Source of the DNA: Malurus cyaneus samueli
Lineage: Eukaryota; Chordata; Aves; Passeriformes; Maluridae
DNA: 64,000 nt
NCBI GenBank assembly: GCA_009741485.1
Contig: CM019218.1
Location: 27,399,751-27,463,750, forward strand
Direction: 5' to 3'
This document shows, piece by piece, positions 10,140 to 20,403 of this stretch (the first letter of the stretch is position 1; every line of letters starts with the position of its first letter). Made by a program: the position numbers and the translations under genes. Under the pieces are notes generated by a model. That model was given only the letters and a program-made list of their open reading frames with translations, was not told the DNA's origin and did not search any database.

Positions 10140-11674
10140 GTCCTGTTAGCAGAAACCGTGGGATGAAGAGTCGAGAGCAAACGAGGACGGCGGCGGCTTG
10201 ATGCTGAAGAGGGGGCACGAGAGGCCCTCTGGGCAAAGGGCGTTGCTGCCTGGCCGGGCACCTTGTTGGCCGCGGCTGGCTTTGGTGCTGGGCGACCACC
10301 CTGTAAGCAGGGCTGGGTCTTTGGTATCATGGCCTTTGGCCGTGTGCTCCTTTGGCTGCCCGGAGACAAGGGGCAACCCTGTAAGGAGGCGTGGCCCCTG
10401 TCTCCACACCGAGGGGGAAACTGAGCTCTCCCAGCCCCCAGCCCCCCCTGTAAGCAGGGCAGGGCTTTTCCCCAGCCCCAGCATTTTCTGCCGCTGTGGC
10501 CCCTGGGCAGCGTGACCCCCCGTACTCGGGGCGCGTCACTCCCTTTGTCCCTGTGCCCCTTCCCGGAGCGCCTCAGCGCGCGAGGCCCTGAGTCCTCCGT
10601 GACAGGACGGGGGCGCTGTGAGGCTTTCCTCTCCCGCTCTGCGCTCGGATGCTCCACAGCACGTTGGCTGCACACAGCTGCTCTCTCTACCTGGAACGCC
10701 GTTCCCCTCGCCACACACTCCCTCCGTCCCCTGTCTTGTGTGGTGCGAGCGTGGCATTAGTCTTCAGGTCTCCTTTAGAAATAGAGTCAGGTAGCTTAGG
10801 CTTCCAGGAGGGAAGGAGGAGCTGTGTGTAGCCGCGGGGGCGTCCCCGAGAAACGCACGGGTGAGGAAGGCCTCCGGCCTTGGCCCTGCTCTGAGCGGAC
10901 GGCGCGCAGCCGCTTAGCGGTAGCGTGGGCAGCGTGACCCGCCTGTAGCCAGGCCTGGGTCTCTGCCTGCGCTGCATGGCTGTCAGTCCCTCCAGCGTGC
11001 CGGCCCTGTACTTGGGGCACGTGGCACGACTTTGCGGAGCCTTTGTCCCCAGGAGAGCCCGGGTCTCCCGTAAGCAGGGCCGGGAAGGCTGCTTTAGTCA
11101 GGTGACAGGAACGAGCCTCCTGGCCCTTTAGAGGGCGCAGGTGAGCGAAGCGCCGTGCCGCAGGGCGCGGTGCGCTTTGGCGTGCTTTGGCTGTGGTGGG
11201 CTCCGTGCGCTATGGCTGAGGAGGCTCCGGGGTCTCCTACGTATGTGTGTGTTGCGTGCTGAGGGCGTCGGCCGGAGCCCTGTGCTCTGTGCCTTTGTTG
11301 GGAGAGCTGGGCCGCGGGGGGCGGCCCCGTAAGTGGGGTTGCGTGCGCCCCCCGCCCCCGGCGGGCGGTTGGAGGGACCCCCTGTAAGTCAGGCGGGTAT
11401 CCCTGGCCCCGGCCTTTTAGAGGCGTGGGGCCGGGAGTCATGGGGCCGGGCGTGTGCCCTCCCTCGTCGTCGGGGCTGGCGCTCCGGCCCCTCGGCCTTA
11501 GGCCGTGAGCTCGAGTGCCGCAGTGTTGAGTCTCGTTCCTGTTGCCGTGGGGGAAGGCCGAGCTCTGTGGCTCCCCGGGTGCCGACCGGCCTGTAAGCAG
11601 GCTCTGGGTCTGGGAGCCTTTGTGCTCCCTTAGCTGGCAGCCTGCGATGTTTGAGCGCCCCGTTAGCGGGGAGC
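10140..11674. repeat. Array unit 6, truncated (1535 bp)
   Basis: This is the last copy, cut inside the sub-repeat ccccgttagcggggagc and followed directly by intron sequence of the ODF3-like gene. Its left end is B-type and its right end follows the unit 3-5 variants. It carries many single-base deletions between about 10245 and 11270. These could be decay of an edge copy or uncorrected assembly indels. Confidence 0.95.
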
Positions 11675-11700
11675 AGAAGGGCTGCAGAAATGCAACTCAC

Positions 11701-12132
11701 TGGGTCCAGGGGTGACCGTAATCTTGGTCTTGGGACGGGAAGTCACTTGTGCTGATGGAGCCAGCTGCTTCCCAGTCTTGGTGATTAATGGATCAATGAA
11801 GTAGCGGGGACCAGGTGAGCAGGATTCCTCAGTGGGACATTTGGTCCCTCGAAATGAGTATGCGGGGGCTCTGTATTTGGTGGGATCATGAGCTGTGTGA
11901 CCTGGGAAGAAGAGCCAGTGAAAGGGCATGTACCTGCAACTTGGCAGGGAAAGGCAGCTTCTAAGTGGAAGCAAGAGGAGTGCTGTGCCTCTGGCTGCCA
12001 CCACCTTCCAGTGACAGCTGATTTACCTACTGAACCAGGGAGCCAGTACTTGGGACCCGGGGTGGCAAACTCTGCAAGGATGGGGCCCCGTCGGGGATGA
12101 GGCCTCCAGCTGCCCACCCAGGGTCCCTCCAT
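11701..12132 (-). CDS. ODF3: ODF3/CIMAP1-family protein, exons 1-2 (partial)
   Basis: Two coding exons are supported on the minus strand. Exon 1 runs from the ATG at 12132-12130 down to 12027 (106 nt, 35 codons plus one base) and ends at a GTAAAT donor. Exon 2 covers 11901-11701 (201 nt), follows a pyrimidine-rich CCCAG acceptor and ends at a perfect GTGAGT donor. The phases agree across the intron. The product starts MEGPWVGSWRPHPRRGPI and contains the PGP-type repeats typical of outer dense fibre protein 3 (shippo) proteins: ATPGPKY, CSPGPRY and VTPGP, plus RAPAYSFRG. Exon boundaries agree with my recollection of human ODF3. ODF3 proteins are sperm-tail and ciliary structural proteins of about 250 residues, so only the first ~102 residues are here. 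Both exons are open and the splice sites intact. The array starts 20 bp after the exon 2 donor, and no exon 3 is seen in 1-473. It may be a truncated duplicate, or an intact gene with the array in intron 2 and its last exons beyond the left edge. ODF3B is a less likely relative. Confidence 0.82.
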
Positions 12133-12231
12133 GCGGGTGGCTGGACAGTCTACAGGAAAAGCAGGAGAGCTCTCAAGGAGCTTGCCTGACACAGCCCTGG
12201 CACAGAGCTTTCCTGTAGCCCAGAGCAGGAA

Positions 12232-12243
12232 GAAAGTGAAACT
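12232..12243 (+). promoter_or_regulatory. IRF/ISRE-type site upstream of the ODF3-like exon 1
   Basis: GAAAGTGAAACT matches the interferon regulatory factor consensus GAAANNGAAACT exactly. It lies ~100 bp 5' of the ATG on the promoter side. Adjacent GAA-rich repeats contain further IRF half-sites, so a chance match within purine-rich DNA is possible. Confidence 0.35.
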
Positions 12244-12251
12244 AACATCAC

Positions 12252-12358
12252 GGAAGAAAGTGAAGAAAAGTGAAGGGAAGTGAAGGAAAGGGAAGTGAAG
12301 ATCAAGAAGAAATAACAGATGGAGGAGAAGGAGGAGAAGGAGGAATGGGGGAAAGGCA
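12252..12358 (+). repeat. Polypurine GAAGTGAAG/GGAGAAG tract
   Basis: This stretch of about 100 bases is almost all purine. It is made of imperfect GAAGTGAAR and GGAGAAGGA repeats with a few interruptions near 12302 and 12314-12320. It lies 120-230 bp upstream of the ODF3-like start codon. Such tracts can form triplex (H-) DNA. Confidence 0.7.
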
Positions 12359-12558
12359 GCAAGTTAGAAGCAAAGATGCAGCAGAAATTCCCTGCTGTGC
12401 CCTCTGGCAGTAATTGTTGGCCTGGCCAGCGGCAGCGTCAAAGCACACCGCTGGCCTGGCAGCGAGGCAGCCTCTGGCACGTGTACACGTGAACTTGCTC
12501 AGCTGGAGCTTGCACTGACTGCAAACATGAGATGCAAGGAGGGACTCCAGCTCCTCAG

Positions 12559-12566
12559 TGACATCA
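12559..12566 (+). promoter_or_regulatory. CRE-like site
   Basis: TGACATCA differs by one base from the CREB/CREM palindrome TGACGTCA. It lies about 430 bp upstream of the ODF3-like start. CREM sites are common in testis gene promoters, but a single near-match is weak evidence. Confidence 0.2.
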
Positions 12567-12599
12567 TAATCCATTGCTAGGTGGATCCATCATTGCCAA

Positions 12600-14557
12600 T
12601 GTCCATCACCAGGTGACATCCCAAAGGGCCATTCTCAGCCAGTGATGAGAGATGCTCATTGTGATGTCGAGACCCTTAAGCTGTGTGTGCCTGTGGGGCT
12701 CTGCTGGGGCTGGGCATGGCACTGCCACCGACCCCGCTCAGTCCTGTGGGGTACAGCCCCAGTTTGTCTTCACAGAATTCTTGTGCCCCCATGCATTGAG
12801 TCCCAGCATAGCCCTTTCTAGTCCAGTGATGCCTGAGGACAGGGATTTTGTCTGGCTCAGTTGCTGGCCCCAGCTGGATGAGGCTTCTACCTTAGAGTGC
12901 CTGTGGCAACTCTCCGCTCCATTCCCCACCCTGTTCCCTTGAAACCTGGGGAAAACCTTTTCAATATTGCCACTTAGCCAGAGGGGAAATCAACGTCCTC
13001 AAGGGCCAGAAGTATTAAGCAGTCTCTTTTTGTTCTAAAACTTTACACTCCTCTTGCCTTTGCCCTTCCATTCTCTTCTGCTGATGGGTAAAGTAGTCAG
13101 TAAAGAACTGATGTGGCTTTGCTTCAGTTCAGGCTCAGCCACTGTGTTTCCAATCTTATTTAAGCGCCAATGTAAGAACAGCCTTCTTTGGCGTTGAATA
13201 AATGTGAGTCAGCTGTAACTGCCACTATCTGTGCCTGCAGCCACTTACAGTGGGGGATCCCCTCAAGTGAGCTGGGGAGCTGAGAGTGTCCAATGCCCAG
13301 CTCATCCTTTGTATCTCTTGACGCTTTTCCAAGGTCTCCGTGCTCCAATCTTACTATTAGAGGGGAGGGACAGAGCAAAGTTATCAGTCATCTTCATTCT
13401 TCTGGCCTCTCCATTTGAGGGACCCCAGTGTCTGCACCTCTCCTCAGATGCTACTGAAGTCTTCAAGCAGGTTTCTCCCTTTGTATGCCCACTTCTCCAG
13501 GTTGTTTTGGAGTTCATGGTCACCAGGCTTTTCATTGTTTATGCTTCAGGAATACATGAACACTTTCTGTGTTACTCTGGGAAGGTTGGACAGGGTTAAA
13601 TTTTGTTATTCTGATTGTGCTAGTAGTGTGAGTTTCTACACTTGTAGTGTGAGTGCCCCCACCATATTTTCTTGTCCCCAGATTTCATGACTCTTTGTTA
13701 ATTATACCAGTCATTACCTATGCTTTGTTTAGTGACCCCCTAAGGTTTTCAGTCCCCTGTGACCCTGTTGTGGTTTGAGAGCCTTATGGCTTTTCTTTCA
13801 TTGCTATGCTCCATGGGCTGTGTTTAATATAGCACCAGTCAGGAAATACATTCTGAGGCGTATAAATCATGACTTGAATGGAGATGGCATGCGTGAGGTT
13901 AAACAGTGTAACAGCAAACCAGCTTAGAAGAATCCTTTAACACAAGCTGATTTGTATAGTGAAGGGTACTTAAACTTCAAAGGCACATGCAGAGAGCATT
14001 TTCTCCCACTGGTCAAGTACTCACGCAGTATAATCAGCAGCTTTCATATCACTTTCAGTCTTTGATACACTAACAAAATTGTACACAGCAATAAATGATC
14101 TTGCTCTCTTACAGTAGGTAAGGCAGATATTGAGAAGGCTGGCAAGAGTTAATACATCATCAGTGCAGTTGGCTGATCGTGTTACTTGTTGGATTACTTT
14201 AGATATGCCAGCATTAGTTGATGGGGCTTAACTAGTTCTTTTGTTCTTGGTGGCATTCACCTGAATCTTCCACATTCATTTTTTCCCTCCTGCTTTCCCC
14301 CTGTGCTCTTTATCAGTGCAAAGCTATCAGGTTTTGTTTAGACGATGCTTTGGAGCCTACTGAGGCCAGCTACTTCAGCCTTTTGGGACATTTTTTCTTC
14401 CCAGAGACTTAGAAAGCATTCCAATAAAAAAACCCTCTTGGGTGTTGGTATGCTAACTCTGAACCCTACCAATAACAGTGACAGAGGAAAGGTTTTCTGT
14501 GGGTTGGATATATTAAAGCTGGACAACCCCCCAGAAGCATCCACAAAGTGGGGCATA
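12600..14557. other. Intergenic, no gene recognised
   Basis: GC falls stepwise from about 12950 rightward. Several short reading frames are present, but none shows a recognisable domain or splice structure. Confidence 0.5.
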
Positions 14558-14904
14558 GTGTGGGTTTTGCTTGGCTCAGTTTTTGGAAGTGGGGGGGCCA
14601 AAAAGATGGCGCCTGTGAGAAGCTTCTGGAGGCTTCCACCATGTCCAGCAGAGCCAATTGCTGTTGGCTCTGAGAATGATGGACATGCCACTGACCAAAC
14701 CTGGGCCAATTGAAGATAGTGGTTACACCTCGTGAAAATTTAAGAAGAAATCAAAACAAAGGTAGTTGTCACAATAGTTTTGCCAGAGGAGGAGGAGGAG
14801 GCTGAGAATATGTGAGGAATGCAGATACCAAGGTCAGTGGAGAAGGAGGGGGAGGAGCTGCTCCAGGCACCGGAGCTGGGATTCTTTGCAGGCTGTGGTG
14901 ACGA

Positions 14905-15098
14905 CATGGTGGAGCAGGCTGTCCCCCTGCAGCCCATGGTGACCATGGTGGAGCAGGCTGTCCCCCTGCAGGTGACCATGGTGACCATGATGGAGCAGGC
15001 TGTCCCCCTGCAGCCCATGGTGACCATGGTGGAGCAGACTGTCCCCTGCGGCCCACAGTGACCACGGTGACACAGCTGTACCCCTGCAGCCCATGGGG
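14905..15098 (+). repeat. 39-bp minisatellite inside the LTR
   Basis: About five tandem units of 38-42 bp begin at CATGGTGGAGCAGGCTGT and contain CCCCTGCAG and CCCATGGTGAC. The last units are diverged (cacggtgacacagctgtacc). I did not find this block in the other LTR copy. Confidence 0.8.
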
Positions 15099-15460
15099 TT
15101 CACAGAGGGTGCAGAGATCCACCCCAGCCGTGGAGGGGGAGTCCCCCAGCCGGAGCGGGCGGACGCCGGGAAGGGGCTGTGTCCAGCAGGAGAGCCATGG
15201 AGAGAGAGGCCTTGCTCCCGAGATGGAACAGCTCTGGCCTGGCCTGCACCCAGGGAGAGGGACCCATGGTGCAGCAGTTTGGGCACGACTGTTTGCCCAT
15301 GGGAGGGACTCACAATGCGGCAGATGTGTGTGGACTGCTGCTCGTGAGAGTGAAGCCACGATGGAGAGGTTCACCGAGAACTGTCTCCCATGGGAGGGCC
15401 CCCACGGCAACGCAAGGGAAGGAATCTTCTCCCTCAGCAGCCGTAGATCGATCCGGTGAT

Positions 15461-15526
15461 GAACTGACCAACCCCACACCCTGAACTGACCAACCCCACA
15501 CCCTGAACTGACCAACCCCGCACCCT
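15461..15526 (+). repeat. 22-bp tandem repeat, 3 copies
   Basis: The unit is GAACTGACCAACCCCACACC plus CT, at 15461, 15483 and 15505. The third copy differs by one base. It lies in the second half of LTR copy 1. Confidence 0.9.
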
Positions 15527-15839
15527 GTTCACCCCCCCTGCTTTGCACTGACAGTGGGAAGGGGGAGGGAGTGGGGAGAAGATCGGTGTCTTTGAGGGTT
15601 TTATTTTATTTCTCATTCTCCTCCTCTGACTTTGTTAGTAATAAATTAACTTGGTAACTTAAGCAGAGCCTGTTTTGTCTTTCAAAGTGTTTCTTCCCTG
15701 TTCCTTAACTCATGAACCGTACTGCTAATTTTTTTTTTTTTGTTTCCCTTTGCTCTTCTCTGCCCAGTGGTGGTGGAGGAGAGGAAGTGAGCAGATGTTA
15801 TGGGCGCCTGGCTTTGAGCCAGTATTCTAAACCACGACA

Positions 15840-18800
15840 AGCATTTACCCTGGAGCATATTGATAACAACCCCAAAAACTATCCCTTGTGCAGAATATTC
15901 AAAAAATGAAGGGAACAGCCCTCAGCCAAAAGGCTGTTTCCCAGAGCTGCCATCAGTAGGCTCCAGAGCCTAAAATGAATGAAAGCGGGAGGTTTATTGA
16001 CATAGTCTGTGAATATCAATGGGCAATGATTTGCAAAACATGATAATTTACTAGTATTGAAACTGGCAGTGGGCGTAACATACTTGGCACATTTTTAATA
16101 TACTTTACGTATTTTATTTCATACTTCTTAAAAGGATATGCAGTAATTGATCTGTGTTTAGTGAGAGTACAGAAGAATGTTCCTGGAAGTTGTAGCCTGT
16201 GTCAACACAAAAGGATGGCAAATTAAAAGAGGCCTATTAAAATTGATTAATCTCTTCAGTAGTAATTACTGTGTGTGGTATATTATTCACAAATAACCGG
16301 ATACCTGTACATTTTTACTACATCTTACAAGATCTTTGTACAGTTAAAGACAGAATTTAAGTCTTTATCTCTGATCAGCAAGGTCATCTTAACAATTAAT
16401 GAAATGCATAGATAAATTTTTCTGGTTTTCTTTTTTCTTGTACCTCACTGTGGACCTTTAACAGTGATGCTCCAATGTTGAAATATGCTACTCAAAAGTT
16501 TAATTATATGGAAGTGGCAAGAAATACCCACCATGAGCATTCTTTTGGTTCAGGGAACACAGACTACTGTGTACAAACCCTGCTGTACCTCTGTTTTTAA
16601 GAAGAATGTTAATCATTTTCATTGACATCTATTCAGCTTATGTGTTTTGTGTTGAGTGTGTAAATGCACTTGGAGATCCTGAGGCTGTCTCTGTGAGCCC
16701 TTCAAAACTGTAGAACTGCTGCTTCAGTCTTTTCATACATGGAAAGTTTGAGGGACCAGTGTGACAGATGCTTTTCAACCTAAAAATGAAAAATAAAAGA
16801 GATGTAAACCCCAAATTGCTAATTAATTTTTTTTTCTTAGAATATATAATGATAACTATATGTTCATAGGAGAAATTAATTTGATTTGCAGCTCTAGGAA
16901 TTAAACAAATCCCATGTATTAAATAAATCCAAACTAAACTTTTAAAACAAATATTTGAGATCCCACAGGCATCAGAATCCATGATATCACATAACTTATA
17001 GTTTATACAATCATCAACTGGCTTGTACAGCTCTAATTCATGAAGGGAGATCATGGGATATGTGGAATAACTATGAAAGACAGCATGGGATGGGTGAATG
17101 TTTCCTAAAGCAGGGTTGTGTTTCTGTGTTTCTAGCCACCCTGTACAGGTGAGTTGCCTGGAGAAAGGGGAAATTCTGGCCCCTTCCTCTCAGCCCTTTA
17201 TTGAGCTGAACAGAGTTGCTCACTATGGAAAGAAATGAGGAAGGAAAAAATACATGCCAAGCTTGGCTCCAGTTTACCCCAGAGCAAGGTGATAATCCAA
17301 GGACAGGCATCTCACTGTGCAGCATCTTCCTTAGGGCTTCTAGCTAGTTTATACCAAAGAAACCATTACATTAATTTTACATCAGTTAACATTTCAACTT
17401 AAATTCTTCAGCTGCCTTAGTGGAAAAAATGTGTTTTTTTTATTTTCATGTAAGATATAATAGGCATAAAATTAAGTCTGATAGGTAATATGGTTTTTTT
17501 TAATAATCATAGATTTATTGATGAACTTTTCAAATCAAATACCTAAAACAGAGAAAGAATAATATCTTATAAAGTAAGGAATATTATCTAAGGCAAAAAA
17601 TTTGTTTGCAATGAGAGTATTACCTCCTATTTTTGGAATTTCTCTAAGATTCCTGTTTCAGCTGTATTTCAAGGATCTGTCTATAGGTTGCATTCCTGAG
17701 CATATCAGCCTTACAGATCAGTTCATAAAAGTCAATCAGTGATTGTTTAACTAGCCCTCTACTGCCTGAAGCAGAATTACAAAAAATAAATGTGTTCAAA
17801 ACTCCACCAGGAGTTTCTGTCATCTAAAACTCCAAGTGTATGACCTCATGGCAACTAAAAAATAAATATTCCACAACAGCTTGAAGAAACTTGCAGTTAC
17901 TATGCATTCATGTCAACAAAATAAGAAATTATGCTTGAGGAATAACAATGTTTTCACTTTCTGTTCTTAGAATGATTCATTTAAAAATGGAAACTAACTG
18001 GCAAAAGCACCATGAATATGAAACAATTGACAAGGAGAAACTAACAAATGCAATTAATTAGAAAATAGTAATTAGATTGTTAAGTGAAAAGGTTTAAAAG
18101 CAACATAGGTTTGTCATGTGCATTAATCAGGTTCACTGCAGTTGCAATAAACTGTTCAATACTAAGCTTCCTCACATCTTCTGAAAATCCTGATTTACTG
18201 TGAGTTTCTATGTAGCTCTGACTTTGAACTTTCATTAGTGCTCATTCTCCTGCATACTCAGCTGGGGTATATTTTGTTTCATGAAGATGACTTTCAAATG
18301 CACTGAAGTAATTTGTTAATGCAAATTGGTTTGCTTTTATGAAATCACACACCATTTTTGTTAAATGGGAAAAGAGACGCCATAAGTAATTGCTATAGAA
18401 ACCAATCTGCAATCAGCTTTCATTAAGTGAATTGGGGGTGTTATTCTTCTAATGAAACAGTATTGTATCTTCTTAATTTGTTGCTCCAATTCATAATTTT
18501 GACCTGGGAATTAGTGAAAATATGTTACTCATGTAAATTTTACTTGGAATTGGAGTTAACAAATGAAGTGATTTCTTTTTAGTTCAGTCAGGAATTTTAA
18601 TTCAACTATTTTAGCATTTGTGTTTTCATATGCATTTTCCTTCAAAAAATAATAGCCTTTATTCCACCAATACGCAGTCTAGAACTTTTAATCATTTAAA
18701 TTTATTTATATAAACCTTCATTTATATAAACATAGCTTTTAGGTGTGAAAATGCAGAAGAAATTCTGTATCTTGGTTCCGCAATCAGAAACCTCATGCTG

Positions 18801-20187
18801 TTTGCCTCAAAGTCTAACAAAATTAGATGCTGACCATTTTATAGCAACCTCAGCACTACCATTGTGAGAGCTTGGTAATAACACAACAATTAATCCAATT
18901 TGTACACTGTCTTCCTTCAAAGATTAAGCAGCTTTTGCAATGAGCGGTTTACGTGCCAAACACGTAAACATAGGGGATGTGGCACCCTTGTAAAACAGTT
19001 TGGGAAATGCAGCAGTGAAATTGGCCGAGGAGGTGTACAGAGCCTCGACCAGCCCAGCCCAGCATTGCTAACCTTAGGAGAATATTAGGCACATTTTACA
19101 GCATAAACTGAGCTCAATTTCTTAAAACCACCTCACATGTTGTTCCCATTTTTCAAAGCTCACAATGGATCATGGTCTTGAGTTCAAAGGATATAGTGAG
19201 AAGAGCTCAAGTTTTAGAAAAGGCATGGATCTGAGCTTACGTTAGGGAAATACTGAGAACATCTCTGTTGATTTTAATTAGCATTGATTATTTAATCTGT
19301 GAACAGTTAGAGTTTAATATAAGAAGAAGAGTGAGACTTAAATACCCACACTGCCGTGAAATTCTGTTAAATGAAGAGTCATATTTGGGCTTTAGTTTCT
19401 CATTGGTAGGTATAGTGATTTCCACAGTCAATGTGGGCTTATTTTTATACATAGTTTAATTTCAGAATGCATAGTCCAAAGCAAGTAGAGATTAGAATAT
19501 CAATTGGTATCAGTGCAGTTTTATTTTATCCAGAATATTCAGCTTGTTGTGAGGAGGATTTTTTTTAAAAAATTCTTAAAGTAAGCATCTAAGTTAGTAA
19601 AGCTCATGAAGGCTATAAAGAAATAGCCTTACATTTTGATAGAAATATTTTCATTTGCTCTGGCAAAAAAATAACTAACTCCTCTGAATGTCTCAGAATC
19701 AGTTCTGCTAGCTTTTCTCTTTCCTCTGGTTCATTCCCCAGGAATTTTGAGGGAGTATCACCTCACTACTGGTTCATTTTTCCTTGAAGCTTTCAAAGGA
19801 AACTGTTGAAATAGATCAGGCCACGTGCAGTCTTGTTTCACACAGTTACCAGACTTGTACCATTAGAAAATGTGGTGAATTTATTTTAAAGCATCCTTTC
19901 CACTGCAGTTGTGTGGAACAATGATCTGCTGAATTTAATTCACAGATCAAAGAGGGAGGAAATTAACCAACACAGTAAATTGATTATTTCATGGGTGACA
20001 TAACCAAGGCAATGATTTATCTTAATAAAGAGCAACATCCCTCTAGTCCTTAACTGAATTCCAGCCAATGCAATAATACTCAGTTGTTAATGACTTTGAT
20101 GTTGATGTGGAAAAGTGAATGACTGTATAATCACTGAAATGAGACCTCATCACAGTTGGAAATGTTTAAGCCAAATCATTTTGGACT
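15840..20187. other. AT-rich gene desert
   Basis: No coding exon, RNA gene or young repeat is recognised. There is a small imperfect hairpin at about 15910-15942 (gggaacagcc/ggctgtttccc). Short open frames, such as those on the minus strand near 16638-17325, lack any family signature. Confidence 0.5.
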
Positions 20188-20334
20188 GTGAAAAGAGCCC
20201 TGAGTGGTATAGATTGGCTGGGTCCCAGATTTTCAGCCTTAACTAAACAGGGCCTGAAAACTTTATCATACTGCCATGCCTCAGGCTGGCCTGCAATTCT
20301 GACCGCCCCAGGGAATTGCAGTTTAATGTATATG

Positions 20335-20403
20335 TGTGGACTCTGTGGAAAAAGGATTCGGGATTTACAGAACGCCACAGACGTACACGAAAACCCACCT
20401 CAC
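20335..20403 (+). other. C2H2-like zinc-finger peptide in an open frame
   Basis: In the frame open from 20188, the peptide reads CGLC, then 13 residues, H, four residues, H, then TG. This resembles C-X2-C-X12-H-X3-5-H followed by a TGE-type linker, with one extra residue in the long spacer. ACACAG|GTAATG at the end resembles a splice donor, and CCGCCCCAG near 20302-20310 could be an acceptor. No neighbouring finger exon is visible, so it may be a lone exon, a relic or chance. Confidence 0.2.

Larger units (their letters stand above)
474..11674. repeat. GC-rich tandem macrosatellite, 1.93-kb unit, 5.8 copies
   Basis: Unit starts, taken at the shared GTCCTGTTAGCAG, fall at 474, 2408, 4342, 6277, 8205 and 10140. 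This gives unit lengths of 1934, 1934, 1935, 1928 and 1935 bp, then a last copy of 1535 bp. The array is strongly GC- and CpG-rich, in contrast to the AT-rich flanks. Copies are very similar and differ by scattered substitutions and small indels. Within each unit, a core resembling CCCTGTAAGCAGGG recurs every ~55-80 bp, so the unit is a higher-order repeat of degenerate ~70-bp monomers. Many long reading frames exist on both strands, but they shift frame from copy to copy and look like by-products of GC richness. It could be a macrosatellite comparable in style to mammalian DXZ4/D4Z4 or the avian Z-linked MHM repeat. I see no sequence evidence that it is any of these. Confidence 0.97.
14558..15839 (+). 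mobile_element. Solo LTR-like element, copy 1
   Basis: It begins near TGTGGGTTTTGCTTGG and ends AAACCACGACA. The order of motifs matches the reverse complement of 51176-52561. Shared motifs near the start are AAGATGGC, CCTGTGAG, GAGCCAAT, GGCCTGGGCCAATTG-like, GGTTACACCTC and ATTCAAAACAA-like. TAGTAATAAAT and AACTTAAG near 15640-15660 fit a polyadenylation signal ~200 bp before the end. No gag, pol or env coding remains, and the length (~1.28 kb) fits a long solo LTR. A possible degenerate target duplication is gcata at the left and gcatt at the right. The start is uncertain by a few bases. The central part has its own tandem repeats. Confidence 0.7.

Noticed and set aside
474..11674. CRISPR array or bacterial integron
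   Set aside because: Spacing is irregular, the cores are degenerate, there are no cas or integrase genes, and the context is a vertebrate genome.
474..11674. rDNA spacer or avian MHM repeat
   Set aside because: No rRNA sequence is adjacent. The unit length differs from the 2.2 kb reported for chicken MHM, and I cannot compare sequences here.
12302..12574. Minus-strand frame starting MDYDVTEELESLL upstream of ODF3
   Set aside because: It runs into the polypurine tract as Pro/Ser repeats and has no recognised family or splice context.
14769..15548. 259-codon minus-strand frame over LTR copy 1
   Set aside because: It is driven by the 39-bp minisatellite, with repetitive HHGHHGLQG-type peptides and no retroviral domain.
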